From positions 1-48,276 of the forward strand of contig DATHDF010000020.1 in assembly GCA_035319185.1 (NCBI GenBank): a DNA stretch of 48,276 bases, in the 5' to 3' direction. The DNA is from Fen-1308 sp035319185 (GTDB taxonomy: Bacteria > Nitrospirota > Thermodesulfovibrionia > Thermodesulfovibrionales > Dissulfurispiraceae). This document shows, one piece after another, positions 35,239 to 43,945 of this stretch (its first letter is position 1; each line of letters begins with the position of its first letter). Under the pieces are notes generated by a model. The model was not told the DNA's origin. It saw nothing but the letters and a program-made list of their open reading frames with translations, and did not search any database. A program made the translations under genes and the position numbers.

Positions 35239-36363
35239 TTACGAAGTGCCTTGCGCCGCAGCTCTGTTTTCGGCGTTGACCGCGCCGCCTCTCTTCTTCT
35301 TGGACTTCTTCTTTGTCAGGGCATTCTTCTTCGTTCCGGCTTTCTTTTTTGTTATGGACTTATTCTTTGCAGATTTGCCGCCCTTGGCCGCCTTGCTTGC
35401 CCTTATTTTTTCCAGTCTCTGTTTTTTCTTGACTTTCTGCGAAGCATATACAATAGGACTGTTAGAAACTGACGTATAGTAAATTTCCGGCTCTCTCTTC
35501 TTGTTAAGCACATCGTCGCCGCGCGCAAGCAGGGTTGAGGCGTCATGCCAAAGCTCGTTGCGGACCGACTCGCCCAGCACTGCCGCCACCAGCATCCTGT
35601 CACCCTTCTGTCCCGCACAAACAAAGCAGTGCTTAGCCGCCCTCGTATATCCTGTTTTGCCTCCGACCACGTCCTCATCCGTCCAGAGCAGATGGTTGGT
35701 ATTCCTTACAAATATCTTCCGCCCGCCTTCCGTATATATCTGTTGTGAGCGGGTGTTAATGATCTCCTTGATCATTGGATAGCCCATGGCGCCTTTCATT
35801 ATCACGGACAGGTCGAACGCCGTAATATACTGTCCGTCGCCAGGGAGTCCGGAGGCATTGACATAGTGCGTATTTTCAGCGCCAAGTTTATGGGCCTTTT
35901 CGTTCATAAGTTTCGTAAAGGTCTCTTCCGAACCTGAAACAGCTTCCGCAAGTGCGACAGCCGCAGAGTTCACAGATCTGATCAGCGCGATATTCAGCAG
36001 GTCCTTCACCTTCAACTTCTCACCGATCCTCAGATGCGGCGACACGGACGGTGTATTGGCGGCTTCCTGGCTCACTGTGACGACCGTTTCGGGATCGAGC
36101 CTGTCGAGAACGACCATTGCGGTAACGAGCTTGGTTGTGCTGGCCGGGAAAAGTTTGACATTCGGGTTTTTGGCATACAAAATATTGCCGGTGGCACCGT
36201 CTATTACTACCGCCGCCTTTGCGCTTATGTCACCGGCAATGGCGCCGCCGGCCTGCAAAAGCGCAATCAAAACGGCAACGGCAACGATAGCCAGCACCCT
36301 TTTCATGCTGCTTACGCCGACCTTTGCCTTAAATCCCGGATATATGAACTTTTCTGTCTTCAT
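35239..36363 (-). CDS. dacA: D-alanyl-D-alanine carboxypeptidase, DacA/PBP5-like, with Lys-rich tail
   Basis: It trims the terminal D-Ala of peptidoglycan stems in the periplasm. The active-site motifs are S75-T-T-K78, S130-V-N132 and K236-T-G238, in family spacing. The mature catalytic domain (about 45-300) is followed by a tail of about 60 residues very rich in Lys (ITKKKAGTKKNALTKKK), in place of the amphipathic anchor and beta domain of PBP5. From the ATG at 36363 (GAGGTG upstream, four bases from the mraY stop) the signal peptide has a long N-region. An internal ATG at 36306 (MKRVLAI) gives a more ordinary one, with a poorer SD. Its position between mraY and murD is unusual for a dcw cluster. 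Confidence 0.92.
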   Translation of the reverse strand: MKTEKFIYPGFKAKVGVSSMKRVLAIVAVAVLIALLQAGGAIAGDISAKAAVVIDGATGNILYAKNPNVKLFPASTTKLVTAMVVLDRLDPETVVTVSQEAANTPSVSPHLRIGEKLKVKDLLNIALIRSVNSAAVALAEAVSGSEETFTKLMNEKAHKLGAENTHYVNASGLPGDGQYITAFDLSVIMKGAMGYPMIKEIINTRSQQIYTEGGRKIFVRNTNHLLWTDEDVVGGKTGYTRAAKHCFVCAGQKGDRMLVAAVLGESVRNELWHDASTLLARGDDVLNKKREPEIYYTSVSNSPIVYASQKVKKKQRLEKIRASKAAKGGKSAKNKSITKKKAGTKKNALTKKKSKKKRGGAVNAENRAAAQGTS

Positions 36364-36367
36364 ACCG

Positions 36368-37450
36368 TCACCTCAATTTTAATGTTGCCAGACTAAAAAG
36401 TGCAAGGATTATGCCCGCTATCCAAAACCTGACGATGACCTTCGGTTCCGACCATCCCTTCAGCTCGAAGTGATGATGGATCGGCGCCATCTTGAAAATC
36501 CTGTTCCCTGTGAGTTTGAACGATGCAACCTGCAGAACCACCGAGATCGTTTCAATAACGAAAATTCCCCCTACAACCGCCAGCACGATCTCGTGCTTAG
36601 TGACTACGGCCATAGTGCCCAGCGCTCCTCCGAGCCCAAGGGAGCCGACATCGCCCATGAAAACCTCGGCAGGATAAGCATTATACCAGAGAAAACCCAG
36701 CGACGCCCCGAGCAGCGCGCCGCAAAATACGGTCAGCTCGCCAGTGCCGGGCAGGTACAACACCTGCAAGTAGCGCGCAAATTGGGCATGGCCTGACAGA
36801 TAGACAAGCGCTCCGTTGGCAAGCGTGGCAATGGCAACCAGACCTATTGCCAGGCCGTCGATACCGTCGGTCAGATTCACTGCATTGGAGGAGCCGACGA
36901 TCACAAAGATGGAAAACGGTATGTAAAATATGCCCAAATCAAAAAGCCATTGTTTGAAAAAAGGGATGCTCAAGACAGAAGCATACTGGTCTTTGGGGTT
37001 GATATAAAGGAAGATCCCGATCAAAAGGGAAAGCGACAGCTGTGCGCCGAATTTGTAGAGGGGCCGCAAACCCTTTGGGTTCTTCTTGACAGCCTTGAGA
37101 TAGTCGTCTACAAAGCCGATTGCACCGAAACCCAGCAAAGACAAAAGAACCACGCACACATATATGTTCCTGAAATTGCCCCAAAGAGCCATTGCAACGG
37201 TCACGGCGATTATTATTATAACGCCTCCCATAGTCGGGGTGCCGGCCTTCGAAAGATGAGTCCTTGGGCCATCGTCGCGAATCTGCTGCGTCATGCTGAT
37301 CTGCTTCAGTTTTTCGATGATGCGAGGTGCTATCGCAACTGTTATAACAAGAGCTGTCAGGGCCGCCAGAGATGTCCTGAAAGTAATGTATCTGAATACA
37401 TTAAAAGGGGAAAAATATGGATAAAGACTATAAAGCAGCTCGTAGAGCAA
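36368..37450 (-). CDS. mraY: Phospho-MurNAc-pentapeptide transferase MraY
   Basis: MraY transfers phospho-MurNAc-pentapeptide to undecaprenyl phosphate, giving lipid I. The 360-residue integral membrane protein has about ten helices and the family landmarks TPTMGGVIII (about 72), GFVDDYLK with the catalytic DD pair (about 113), NLTDGIDGLAIG (about 190) and the cytoplasmic APIHHHFELKGW (about 325). Translation starts from TTG: the standard MraY beginning (MLYELLYSLYPYFSPFNVFRY) matches only this start, and GGAGGGG lies a few bases upstream. It begins two bases after murF stops. Confidence 0.97.
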   Translation of the reverse strand: MLYELLYSLYPYFSPFNVFRYITFRTSLAALTALVITVAIAPRIIEKLKQISMTQQIRDDGPRTHLSKAGTPTMGGVIIIIAVTVAMALWGNFRNIYVCVVLLSLLGFGAIGFVDDYLKAVKKNPKGLRPLYKFGAQLSLSLLIGIFLYINPKDQYASVLSIPFFKQWLFDLGIFYIPFSIFVIVGSSNAVNLTDGIDGLAIGLVAIATLANGALVYLSGHAQFARYLQVLYLPGTGELTVFCGALLGASLGFLWYNAYPAEVFMGDVGSLGLGGALGTMAVVTKHEIVLAVVGGIFVIETISVVLQVASFKLTGNRIFKMAPIHHHFELKGWSEPKVIVRFWIAGIILALFSLATLKLR

Positions 37451-37452
37451 CC

Positions 37453-38856
37453 TTATCCCCTCCCCTTCGCGTTCGGCATGTCGCCTTTGCCCATGCGTTT
37501 CTCTATAACCTCCATAACGCGTTCCATCTTCATGCCCCGCGACCCCTTGATCAGCACCACGTCTCCGTCCGCAACCTGGCTCGCAAGCTGTTCGCCGGCC
37601 TCATCGGGGGTCTCCACGGCACAGGCATTTCCGCCAAATGTTGAAACGCCCTCCTTCATCAGCGGGCCTACGCCTATAAATCTGTCTATTCCCAGGGCCA
37701 GCAGCATTTCCCCGATTTCCCTGTGGGCACCGACGCCGTAATCTCCCAGTTCAAGCATGTCTCCAAGCACGGCAATGGCCCGCGAACCACTGCGTCTCGT
37801 GCCCGCAATTCTCGCGAGTTCCTCTATCGATGCCTTCATGGATGAAGGATTTGCATTGTAAACATCGTACAGATAGGTGACCCCCCCGACCCTTTTGATC
37901 TCGAAACGCATCTTGACTCCGCCGAACGCCTCAAGCCCTTCTCTTATTTTATCAAGCCCTATGCCAAGGGAATGTGCTGCAGCGCACGCTGCCAGAGAGT
38001 TATATATATTGAAGCGGCCTGAAAGCCTGGAATGGATCGGGACCTTCCCTACCGGGGTATGGAGTAAAAAACTGCATCCGTAGCCGGTTGCGGCTATTTC
38101 ATCTGCCGTAATATCGTTTTCTTTCTCCGATATGCCGAAAGTTACCATAGGCCCAGCGAATTTAAGAGACACGCCACCGATCAGAAAGGCATCGTCGCCG
38201 TTCAGCACGACTTTCTTCAGATATGGCAATATTTCGAGTTCCGCATCCCTCACAGCCTCCATGGAGCCGAAACCTTCCAGATGTTCGGCCCCTATGTTGG
38301 TAATAACGCCTATGTCGGGCGACGCTATCCTGCAAAGAAGATCGACGTCGCCAGGCCTGTTAGTTCCCATTTCGAGAACCATGGCACCCGTATCATCATC
38401 CGCACGTGTAATGCATAGCGGCATACCTATGTGATTGTTGAGATTCCCTTCCGTCTTAAGCACCCTTAAGCTCGTGCCCAGCACGGAAGATATGAGCTCT
38501 TTGGTCGTAGTCTTGCCGTTGCTGCCGACCACCGCGATTACCGGACCCCTGAAACGATTCCTGACGTAACGGGCAAGAGCCTGAAGCGCCAAAAGTGTGT
38601 CGTCAACCTTTATAACCGTCTTCATTGCGCCGTGATCGGCATTACCGGTCCACGAACGATCAACGAAAACGCCGGCACAGGTTTTCAGGCTTTTCTTTAC
38701 GAAATCATGTCCATCGAATCGGTTGCCTTTTAGGGGTATGAAAAGCTCGCTTTTTTTTATAGTGCGTGAATCTGTCGAGACCCCGCTGAATTCGTCCGCC
38801 CCGCGTGAAACAAGCTGACCACCCGTCGCCGCCAGCACATCTCCGAGCCTTAGCAT
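37453..38856 (-). CDS. murF: UDP-MurNAc-tripeptide--D-alanyl-D-alanine ligase
   Basis: It adds the D-Ala-D-Ala dipeptide, completing the pentapeptide. The 467 residues have the N-terminal substrate domain with STDSRTIKKSELFIPLKG (about 28), the ATP loop VVGSNGKTTTKELIS (about 110), LEMGTNRPGDVDLL (about 160), and the C-terminal domain with YNANPSSMKASIE (about 327) and AVLGDMLELGDYG (about 356), diagnostic of MurF. The ATG overlaps the murE end by seven bases. No anomaly is seen. Confidence 0.97.
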   Translation of the reverse strand: MLRLGDVLAATGGQLVSRGADEFSGVSTDSRTIKKSELFIPLKGNRFDGHDFVKKSLKTCAGVFVDRSWTGNADHGAMKTVIKVDDTLLALQALARYVRNRFRGPVIAVVGSNGKTTTKELISSVLGTSLRVLKTEGNLNNHIGMPLCITRADDDTGAMVLEMGTNRPGDVDLLCRIASPDIGVITNIGAEHLEGFGSMEAVRDAELEILPYLKKVVLNGDDAFLIGGVSLKFAGPMVTFGISEKENDITADEIAATGYGCSFLLHTPVGKVPIHSRLSGRFNIYNSLAACAAAHSLGIGLDKIREGLEAFGGVKMRFEIKRVGGVTYLYDVYNANPSSMKASIEELARIAGTRRSGSRAIAVLGDMLELGDYGVGAHREIGEMLLALGIDRFIGVGPLMKEGVSTFGGNACAVETPDEAGEQLASQVADGDVVLIKGSRGMKMERVMEVIEKRMGKGDMPNAKGRG

Positions 38857-40436
38857 CTCGGGTTCCCCTTTAGCCGTTTCCTTCTGCGCCCGCGAACCGA
38901 TATTGCAAATGTCTCTCTGATGGCATCCTCCATGACGCTGCGGTCGCTAAAGGGATAGCGGACATCCTTTATCTCCTGGTAATCCTCGTGGCCTTTTCCG
39001 GCAATAATAACGATATCTCCGGGGGAGGCCAGCAGGGCCGCCATTCTGATGGCTGTCCGCCTGTCCGGGATCACAATATAATTGTCCTTCTCAATCCCCG
39101 TCTCAATGTCTCTTATAATCACCGCCGGGTCCTCGTTTCTCGGATTGTCGGAGGTCACAATTACGAAATCGCTCATATTCGATGCGATTCGGCCCATCTT
39201 TGGACGCTTGCTCCGGTCCCTGTTCCCTCCGCAACCGAAAACCGTAATGATCTTTCCCGCCGGCTGCTTATCTTTTTGCGCTGCTGAGCAGGCATCGAGA
39301 AGCTTATGCGATGCTTCGAGCAGTCGTTCAAGGGCATCATGCGTATGCGCGTAATCGATAACAGCCAGAAAGGACTGGCCGAGATCGACCCGCTCGAAAC
39401 GGCCTTTCACAATGTCAACAGAAGCAATGCCGCCAGAAACAGCTTCAGCCGGTATGCCCAGCGGCAGGGCGGCGCCGACCGCAGAAAGTATGTTGTATAT
39501 ACCGGTGCGCCCAACCAGCGGAGACATTATTTTCAACCCCGAAAAGGAATTTTTTGCCCTTACGAGGAATGAAGTTCCCCTGAAACCGGCAATTATTTCC
39601 TCCGGGACCATATCAGCCGCTTTGTCGGACAGACTAAAGGTAATCTGGCTTACGGACGGCCTGGTGCGTTTGAGAAGATCGGAAAGCCGCCTGCCGTACG
39701 GATCGTCGATGTTGATAACAGCAGCGCCTCCGTCGATCAGCAGCTCGGTGAAAAGCCGCAGCTTTGATCTGAAATAAGCTTCCATGGTTCCGTGGAAATC
39801 AAGATGGTCCCCGGTCAGGTTTGTGAATATTGCAACTTTAAATTGAGTATGGTCAACCCTCTTCTGGGCCAGAGCGTGCGAAGACACTTCCGCGACAGCG
39901 TAATTGCATCCACGGTCAGCCATCTGCCTGAGCAGGCCCTGGAAATCGCTGGCCTCTGGCGTGGTGTGAGGCGCCTCGAAGCGCTCGTTCATGATCATAT
40001 AGTTGATGGTGCCGATAAGCCCGACGTTCTTTGACCATTTTTCGAGCACCGACTTTACCAGATACGACGTAGTGGTCTTTCCGTTCGTGCCGGTTATTCC
40101 CACGACGCAGATTTGCTCAGATGGATGATCGTAAAACTCGGCAGACATCGCAGCAAGCCCCTCCCTGCAATCTTCAACCCCGACCCATGAGATGAGCGGA
40201 TATTGCTGGATCAGATCGGGGATTAAGGGATGGCCCTTCTCGTGGATAATCGCCCTGGCGCCTTTGGCAATTGCCTTCTGTATAAAAGTGTGGCCGTCGG
40301 ATTTCTCGCCTTTTACAGCCACAAACATAAATCCGTCGGCCACCTGCCGGGAATCATAGGTAATGCCGGTTATCAGCTGTTCGCGCGGCCCGGTCAGCGT
40401 GCAGTCATGTCCCTTTATAAGTATGGTGAGATCCAT
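38850..40436 (-). CDS. murE: UDP-MurNAc-tripeptide synthetase MurE, meso-DAP type
   Basis: It adds the third residue of the stem peptide. The 528-residue enzyme shows DSRQVADGFMFVAVKG (about 28), the ATP loop GITGTNGKTTTSYLV (about 113) and the carbamylated-lysine region with HLDFHGTMEAYFRSK (about 211). The specificity motif DNPR (VTSDNPRNEDP, about 434) marks meso-diaminopimelate as substrate and not lysine, so the wall is DAP-type. The C-terminus has about 20 extra basic residues (RGRRRKRLKGNPRC) that overlap the murF start. It follows ftsI by 32 bases. Confidence 0.97.
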   Translation of the reverse strand: MDLTILIKGHDCTLTGPREQLITGITYDSRQVADGFMFVAVKGEKSDGHTFIQKAIAKGARAIIHEKGHPLIPDLIQQYPLISWVGVEDCREGLAAMSAEFYDHPSEQICVVGITGTNGKTTTSYLVKSVLEKWSKNVGLIGTINYMIMNERFEAPHTTPEASDFQGLLRQMADRGCNYAVAEVSSHALAQKRVDHTQFKVAIFTNLTGDHLDFHGTMEAYFRSKLRLFTELLIDGGAAVINIDDPYGRRLSDLLKRTRPSVSQITFSLSDKAADMVPEEIIAGFRGTSFLVRAKNSFSGLKIMSPLVGRTGIYNILSAVGAALPLGIPAEAVSGGIASVDIVKGRFERVDLGQSFLAVIDYAHTHDALERLLEASHKLLDACSAAQKDKQPAGKIITVFGCGGNRDRSKRPKMGRIASNMSDFVIVTSDNPRNEDPAVIIRDIETGIEKDNYIVIPDRRTAIRMAALLASPGDIVIIAGKGHEDYQEIKDVRYPFSDRSVMEDAIRETFAISVRGRRRKRLKGNPRC

Positions 40437-40468
40437 TTACCTGTTCCCGACTTCCGGCCCCTGACGTC

Positions 40469-42193
40469 TCAGTGCTGATCCGCCACCAGGAGCATACCCT
40501 TGCTGTCGACCGGCTTGTCCATTGGAACCGTCAGGTACGAAAGGGCGTCGTTAGATATCTGCCTGAATACCGGCGCGGCAACGACGCCTCCATATATCTG
40601 TCCTTTCGGCTCCTTTATAACCACGATCATGGCAAGTCTCGGCTTGTCTGCGGGCACAAAGCCCACGAAAGAGCCTATGTATCTTGTCCTCGAATACCGC
40701 TTAGTCTGCGGATCGAAGAGCTGCGCGGTTCCCGTTTTGCCGGCCACGTCATTCCCTTCGACTGCAGCTTCAGTCGCGGTGCCGCCGGTTTCTGTTACTG
40801 TCTTCAATATATCCCTGAAGACGGCAGCCGTCTCGGCTGAAATAATCTTATGAGTTTTGGGCTCAACCTTCAATATTGACGCACCGTCAGGAGACCGCAC
40901 CTCTTTCACAACATGAGGCGTTACCAGATACCCGCCGTTGGCCACTGCCGAATACGCTCTTAGCACCTGCAGAGGCGTCACTGCAATCTCCTGACCGATC
41001 GCCATCGCGCCGATGGAGGTGCCGGACCACTTCTCAGGCGCCTTGACGAGCCCGGGGATCTCGCCCTGCAGGTCTATGCCGGTTTTTTCGCCGAAGCCGA
41101 ACTTCCTGATGTATTCGTATACCTTAGGCTTGCCCACCATCAGGGCAGTCTTGATCGTACCGACATTGGAGGATTTCTGTATGACCTCACGAAAGGCCAG
41201 AACGCCATGTTTGTGGTCGTCTTTGATCTTTCTGCCGCCGACTTCAATGGCGCCGGCGCTGCAGTCGAAGCGCGTCCCCGGATTTACGACCTTTTCTTCC
41301 AGGGCGGCAATCCCTACGACTATTTTAAAAGTTGACCCCGGCTCATAGCAATCCGTGATTGCGCGATTCCTGATTTCCGAAAGATTTGCGTCGGCAAGCT
41401 CGCCCGGATTGAAGTTGGGCCTGTTGGCAAGTGCCAGTATCTCGCCCGTGAACGGGTCCATCATTATGGCTGTGGCAGAAACAGGCCTCCATTTGCGCAT
41501 GGCTGCGTCAAGATTCTTTTCAAGAATATATTGAAGCCCTTCGTCGATGGTCAGAACTACGTCGTTGCCGTGGATATCCTGTCTGCTGCCCTCGGAAAGA
41601 GAATTGCCTTTCGCATCTCTGGTCACGTAGGTGCTGCCTTCCTTGGCGGTAAGGTATTTTTCGTAACCCCTTTCCACTCCTTCCATGCCCTTGTTGTCAA
41701 GGTTGACGAAGCCGACAACGTGAGCCGCAAGCGCGCCTTTTGGGTATACCCTCTTCATTTCCGGGACAAGCCCCACGCCGCTCATCTTCATCGCCTGAAC
41801 TTTCCTGGCCTTCTCGATCTCCATTTTTCTTTCGACCCAGCTGAAGCGCTTGTTGGTAACGAGCTTTGCATAGATAGCCCGTGCATCCTTGTGGATGGTG
41901 TTTGAGAGAGAACGGGCGACCTCGTTGGCCGAAGTCACTTCAGCGGGATTGCAGAATATCGATTCGGTTTCGAGGTTGATGGCGAGCTCGTGGCCGCGCC
42001 GGTCCATTATGATACCGCGCTTTACCGGGATGACTTCCTTTCTTACCTGCTGGCCCCGCGCCTTTGCCACATACCACTCATGGTTGATGATCATGATGTC
42101 CGCCAGGCGCAAAAAGACTGCTGCAAAGCCTGCGCCAAGCAGGGCGAGCATGACAAGAGCCCTTTTACGGTGATTATTGTTTATTCCTGCCAC
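40469..42193 (-). CDS. ftsI: Septal transpeptidase FtsI (penicillin-binding protein 3-like)
   Basis: FtsI crosslinks septal peptidoglycan as partner of FtsW. The 574-residue class B PBP has one membrane anchor (about 11-31), a non-catalytic pedestal domain with the RGIIMDRRGHELA motif (about 59), and a transpeptidase domain with S287-T-F-K290, SSN (about 340, KSSNVGT) and KTG (KTGTAQ, about 485). There are no C-terminal PASTA repeats; the protein stops about 35 residues after the last beta strand of the transpeptidase domain. It lies between ftsL and murE, the standard order, and is the expected beta-lactam target. Confidence 0.96.
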   Translation of the reverse strand: MAGINNNHRKRALVMLALLGAGFAAVFLRLADIMIINHEWYVAKARGQQVRKEVIPVKRGIIMDRRGHELAINLETESIFCNPAEVTSANEVARSLSNTIHKDARAIYAKLVTNKRFSWVERKMEIEKARKVQAMKMSGVGLVPEMKRVYPKGALAAHVVGFVNLDNKGMEGVERGYEKYLTAKEGSTYVTRDAKGNSLSEGSRQDIHGNDVVLTIDEGLQYILEKNLDAAMRKWRPVSATAIMMDPFTGEILALANRPNFNPGELADANLSEIRNRAITDCYEPGSTFKIVVGIAALEEKVVNPGTRFDCSAGAIEVGGRKIKDDHKHGVLAFREVIQKSSNVGTIKTALMVGKPKVYEYIRKFGFGEKTGIDLQGEIPGLVKAPEKWSGTSIGAMAIGQEIAVTPLQVLRAYSAVANGGYLVTPHVVKEVRSPDGASILKVEPKTHKIISAETAAVFRDILKTVTETGGTATEAAVEGNDVAGKTGTAQLFDPQTKRYSRTRYIGSFVGFVPADKPRLAMIVVIKEPKGQIYGGVVAAPVFRQISNDALSYLTVPMDKPVDSKGMLLVADQH

Positions 42194-42228
42194 GTCGCCT
42201 ATTGCCGCCCTTCACTATTATAATCTGT

Positions 42229-42552
42229 TTATTTCGTATATGAAGCCTTGTAGGCGCCTTTGAAATCGCCCGACTTCACGTAGACAACCTTCTTTCTTTC
42301 GGGAAACGAGAAGCCCATACCGGCAAGATCGGTCCTTTCGGCTCGCGCCAGCGTCATCAGGCCGGCCCGTTGAGCTACAAGTGACTTCTGATCCCTTAGC
42401 GCCTCCATCTTTGCATGCTCGAGGCTGCTTAGCTTATATTCAAGAGTTGTTACGCTCCCCCTAAGCCATACGATACAGAATATGGATGCGATTACGAGGA
42501 TGATTGATAATGCCTGCATAGCCGACACTGTCCTGCTCTTCCTGTATTTCAC
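42229..42552 (-). CDS. ftsL: Cell division protein FtsL
   Basis: FtsL is a small bitopic protein that forms the FtsQLB complex and activates FtsWI. The 107 residues have a short basic cytoplasmic start, one transmembrane helix (about 10-30) and a periplasmic coiled coil (about 33-70) followed by a short C-terminal segment. Sequence similarity in this family is low, so the call rests on size, topology and position between rsmH and ftsI. Translation starts at GTG, overlapping the rsmH stop as GTGA, with GGGAGGTGA just upstream. Confidence 0.87.
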   Translation of the reverse strand: MKYRKSRTVSAMQALSIILVIASIFCIVWLRGSVTTLEYKLSSLEHAKMEALRDQKSLVAQRAGLMTLARAERTDLAGMGFSFPERKKVVYVKSGDFKGAYKASYTK

Positions 42553-43436
42553 AGCTTCTCACCTCCCCTTAATTTGGCGCTTCTTGATGCCGGATTTCTC
42601 AGCGTCTCGGCCCTGGACGGGACTATGGGTTTTTTCGTAAGCACCCTGATAAGGCTTTCCTTGCCCCAATCCCTGAAAAGGTTTTTGACTATCCTGTCTT
42701 CCAGCGAATGGTAAGAAATCACGCAGAGCCTGCCGCCTGTCTTCAGCACGCCTAGCGCTGCTGCAAGTCCGCTCCTTAGCTGGTCGAGCTCCCTGTTTAC
42801 CTCTATTCTTATTGCCTGAAAGGTCCTGGTAGCGGGATGTGTCCTTCCCCTGCCCCCGTATGACCGCACCACGATATCCGCCAGTTCTGCGCATGTATCA
42901 ACAGGCGCCGATTGCCTGTGAGCGACGATTCTCTTGGCGATCTTTCTGAAAAGGGGCTCTTCGCCGTACTCAAGCAGCACACGTTGAAGCTCTTTCTCCG
43001 GGTAGCTGTTTACCACATCCCATGCACTGAGTGTTTGCGTCGGGTCCATTCTCATATCGAGCCTGGCATCCGACATGAAACTGAATCCCCTTTCGCGGTC
43101 TTTCAGCTGCAGCATGGATATGCCCAGGTCAAAAAGCACGGCGTCCACCGCTTCCATGTTCAAAGACTGCACTACCGTCGCAAGGTCGGAAAAATCTCCT
43201 TGTTGTAGAATCACCCGGCCGTTACCAAGATTCTTGCGCGCATTTGCCAGTGCCTCTGAATCGCGGTCGATGCCCACCAGCGTGCCTGAGCTGCCCAGTC
43301 TCTTCAGTATTTCCGAAGAGTGGCCGCCCAACCCCACTGTTGCATCCAGATAAGTGCCGTTTTCCCTGATGCCAAGCATCTCGATTACCTCGCTTACAAG
43401 AACAGGCACATGCAGTGCCTGATCGCTAGATACCAT
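42549..43436 (-). CDS. rsmH: 16S rRNA (cytosine-1402-N4) methyltransferase RsmH
   Basis: RsmH (MraW) methylates C1402 of 16S rRNA near the P site. The 295-residue product has the family start HVPVLVSEVIEML, the SAM-binding motif YLDATVGLGGHSSEIL (about 29), a central helical insertion (about 105-210) and the C-terminal ISYHSLEDRIVKNLFRD (about 242). The usual C-terminal RNPASRSAKLRG follows. It overlaps mraZ by 11 bases and is followed by ftsL, the canonical start of a dcw cluster. Confidence 0.97.
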   Translation of the reverse strand: MVSSDQALHVPVLVSEVIEMLGIRENGTYLDATVGLGGHSSEILKRLGSSGTLVGIDRDSEALANARKNLGNGRVILQQGDFSDLATVVQSLNMEAVDAVLFDLGISMLQLKDRERGFSFMSDARLDMRMDPTQTLSAWDVVNSYPEKELQRVLLEYGEEPLFRKIAKRIVAHRQSAPVDTCAELADIVVRSYGGRGRTHPATRTFQAIRIEVNRELDQLRSGLAAALGVLKTGGRLCVISYHSLEDRIVKNLFRDWGKESLIRVLTKKPIVPSRAETLRNPASRSAKLRGGEKL

Positions 43437-43881
43437 ATTCCGAAAGCTTTATCGCAAAAGCTTCCTTGTCGATATTGTCCGGATTGGTTATGTCGTCCCA
43501 CTTCTGTTTGTCCCAAAGCTCAAGCCTGTCCACAAGCCCGACGATGACTATATCTGTCTCGATGCCGGCGTTCTGCCTCAGCTCGTAGGGCACCATTATC
43601 CGGCCGCTCTTATCTGTTTCGCACGGCATTGCTGCTGAAAATACACGCCTTTTATAAAGTTGGATCGCCCTGTCTGAAGAAGGCAGCGGTCTTACTTTTT
43701 CCTCGAGAAGGGACCACTCCGCCTCCGGGAATATATGCAGACACTTGTCAAGAGGCGAGTTTGTGATATATAGTTTGTTAGATCCGTATTTTGACAACAG
43801 GATTTCCCTTAAGGGGGCCGGTATTACCGTTCTCCCTTTCGGATCTAGGGTGTAATAATATGTACCAGTGAAGGAGGCCAT
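43426..43881 (-). CDS. mraZ: Transcriptional regulator MraZ
   Basis: MraZ is an AbrB-like (SpoVT-fold) DNA-binding protein that represses the dcw promoter in E. coli. The 151 residues hold two tandem domains, each with a DxKGR-type motif: DPKGRTVIPAPLR (about 13) and DKSGRIMVPYELR (about 93). These are the base-contacting segments. It is the first gene of the division cluster. Three GTGG repeats lie directly upstream of its ATG and are its likely autoregulatory operator. No strong Shine-Dalgarno sequence is seen apart from the last GTGGG repeat, which may double as one. Confidence 0.96.
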   Translation of the reverse strand: MASFTGTYYYTLDPKGRTVIPAPLREILLSKYGSNKLYITNSPLDKCLHIFPEAEWSLLEEKVRPLPSSDRAIQLYKRRVFSAAMPCETDKSGRIMVPYELRQNAGIETDIVIVGLVDRLELWDKQKWDDITNPDNIDKEAFAIKLSEYGI

Positions 43882-43886
43882 TTAAC

Positions 43887-43910
43887 CCACTTTCTACCAC
43901 TTTCTGCCAC
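43887..43910 (-). promoter_or_regulatory. MraZ operator: three GTGG repeats at 10-bp spacing
   Basis: Reading leftward, the sequence is GTGGCAGAAA, GTGGTAGAAA, GTGGGTTAAA, with GTGG at 43910, 43900 and 43890. The unit and 10-bp period match the direct repeats that MraZ proteins bind upstream of mraZ in E. coli and mollicutes. The array begins at the predicted transcription start and ends six bases before the ATG, so bound MraZ would block both initiation and ribosome access. Confidence 0.8.
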
Positions 43911-43916
43911 AAGGAA

Positions 43917-43945
43917 AGATTAATATAAATACGTATTCTTGTCAA
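43917..43945 (-). promoter_or_regulatory. Candidate promoter of the dcw cluster
   Basis: Reading leftward, a perfect TTGACA (43945-43940) is followed after 17 bases by TAATCT (43922-43917), a moderate -10. The expected start near 43910 falls on the first GTGG repeat. This would give mraZ a leader under 30 nt. All genes down to ftsZ are closely spaced and could be served by it. Confidence 0.5.
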
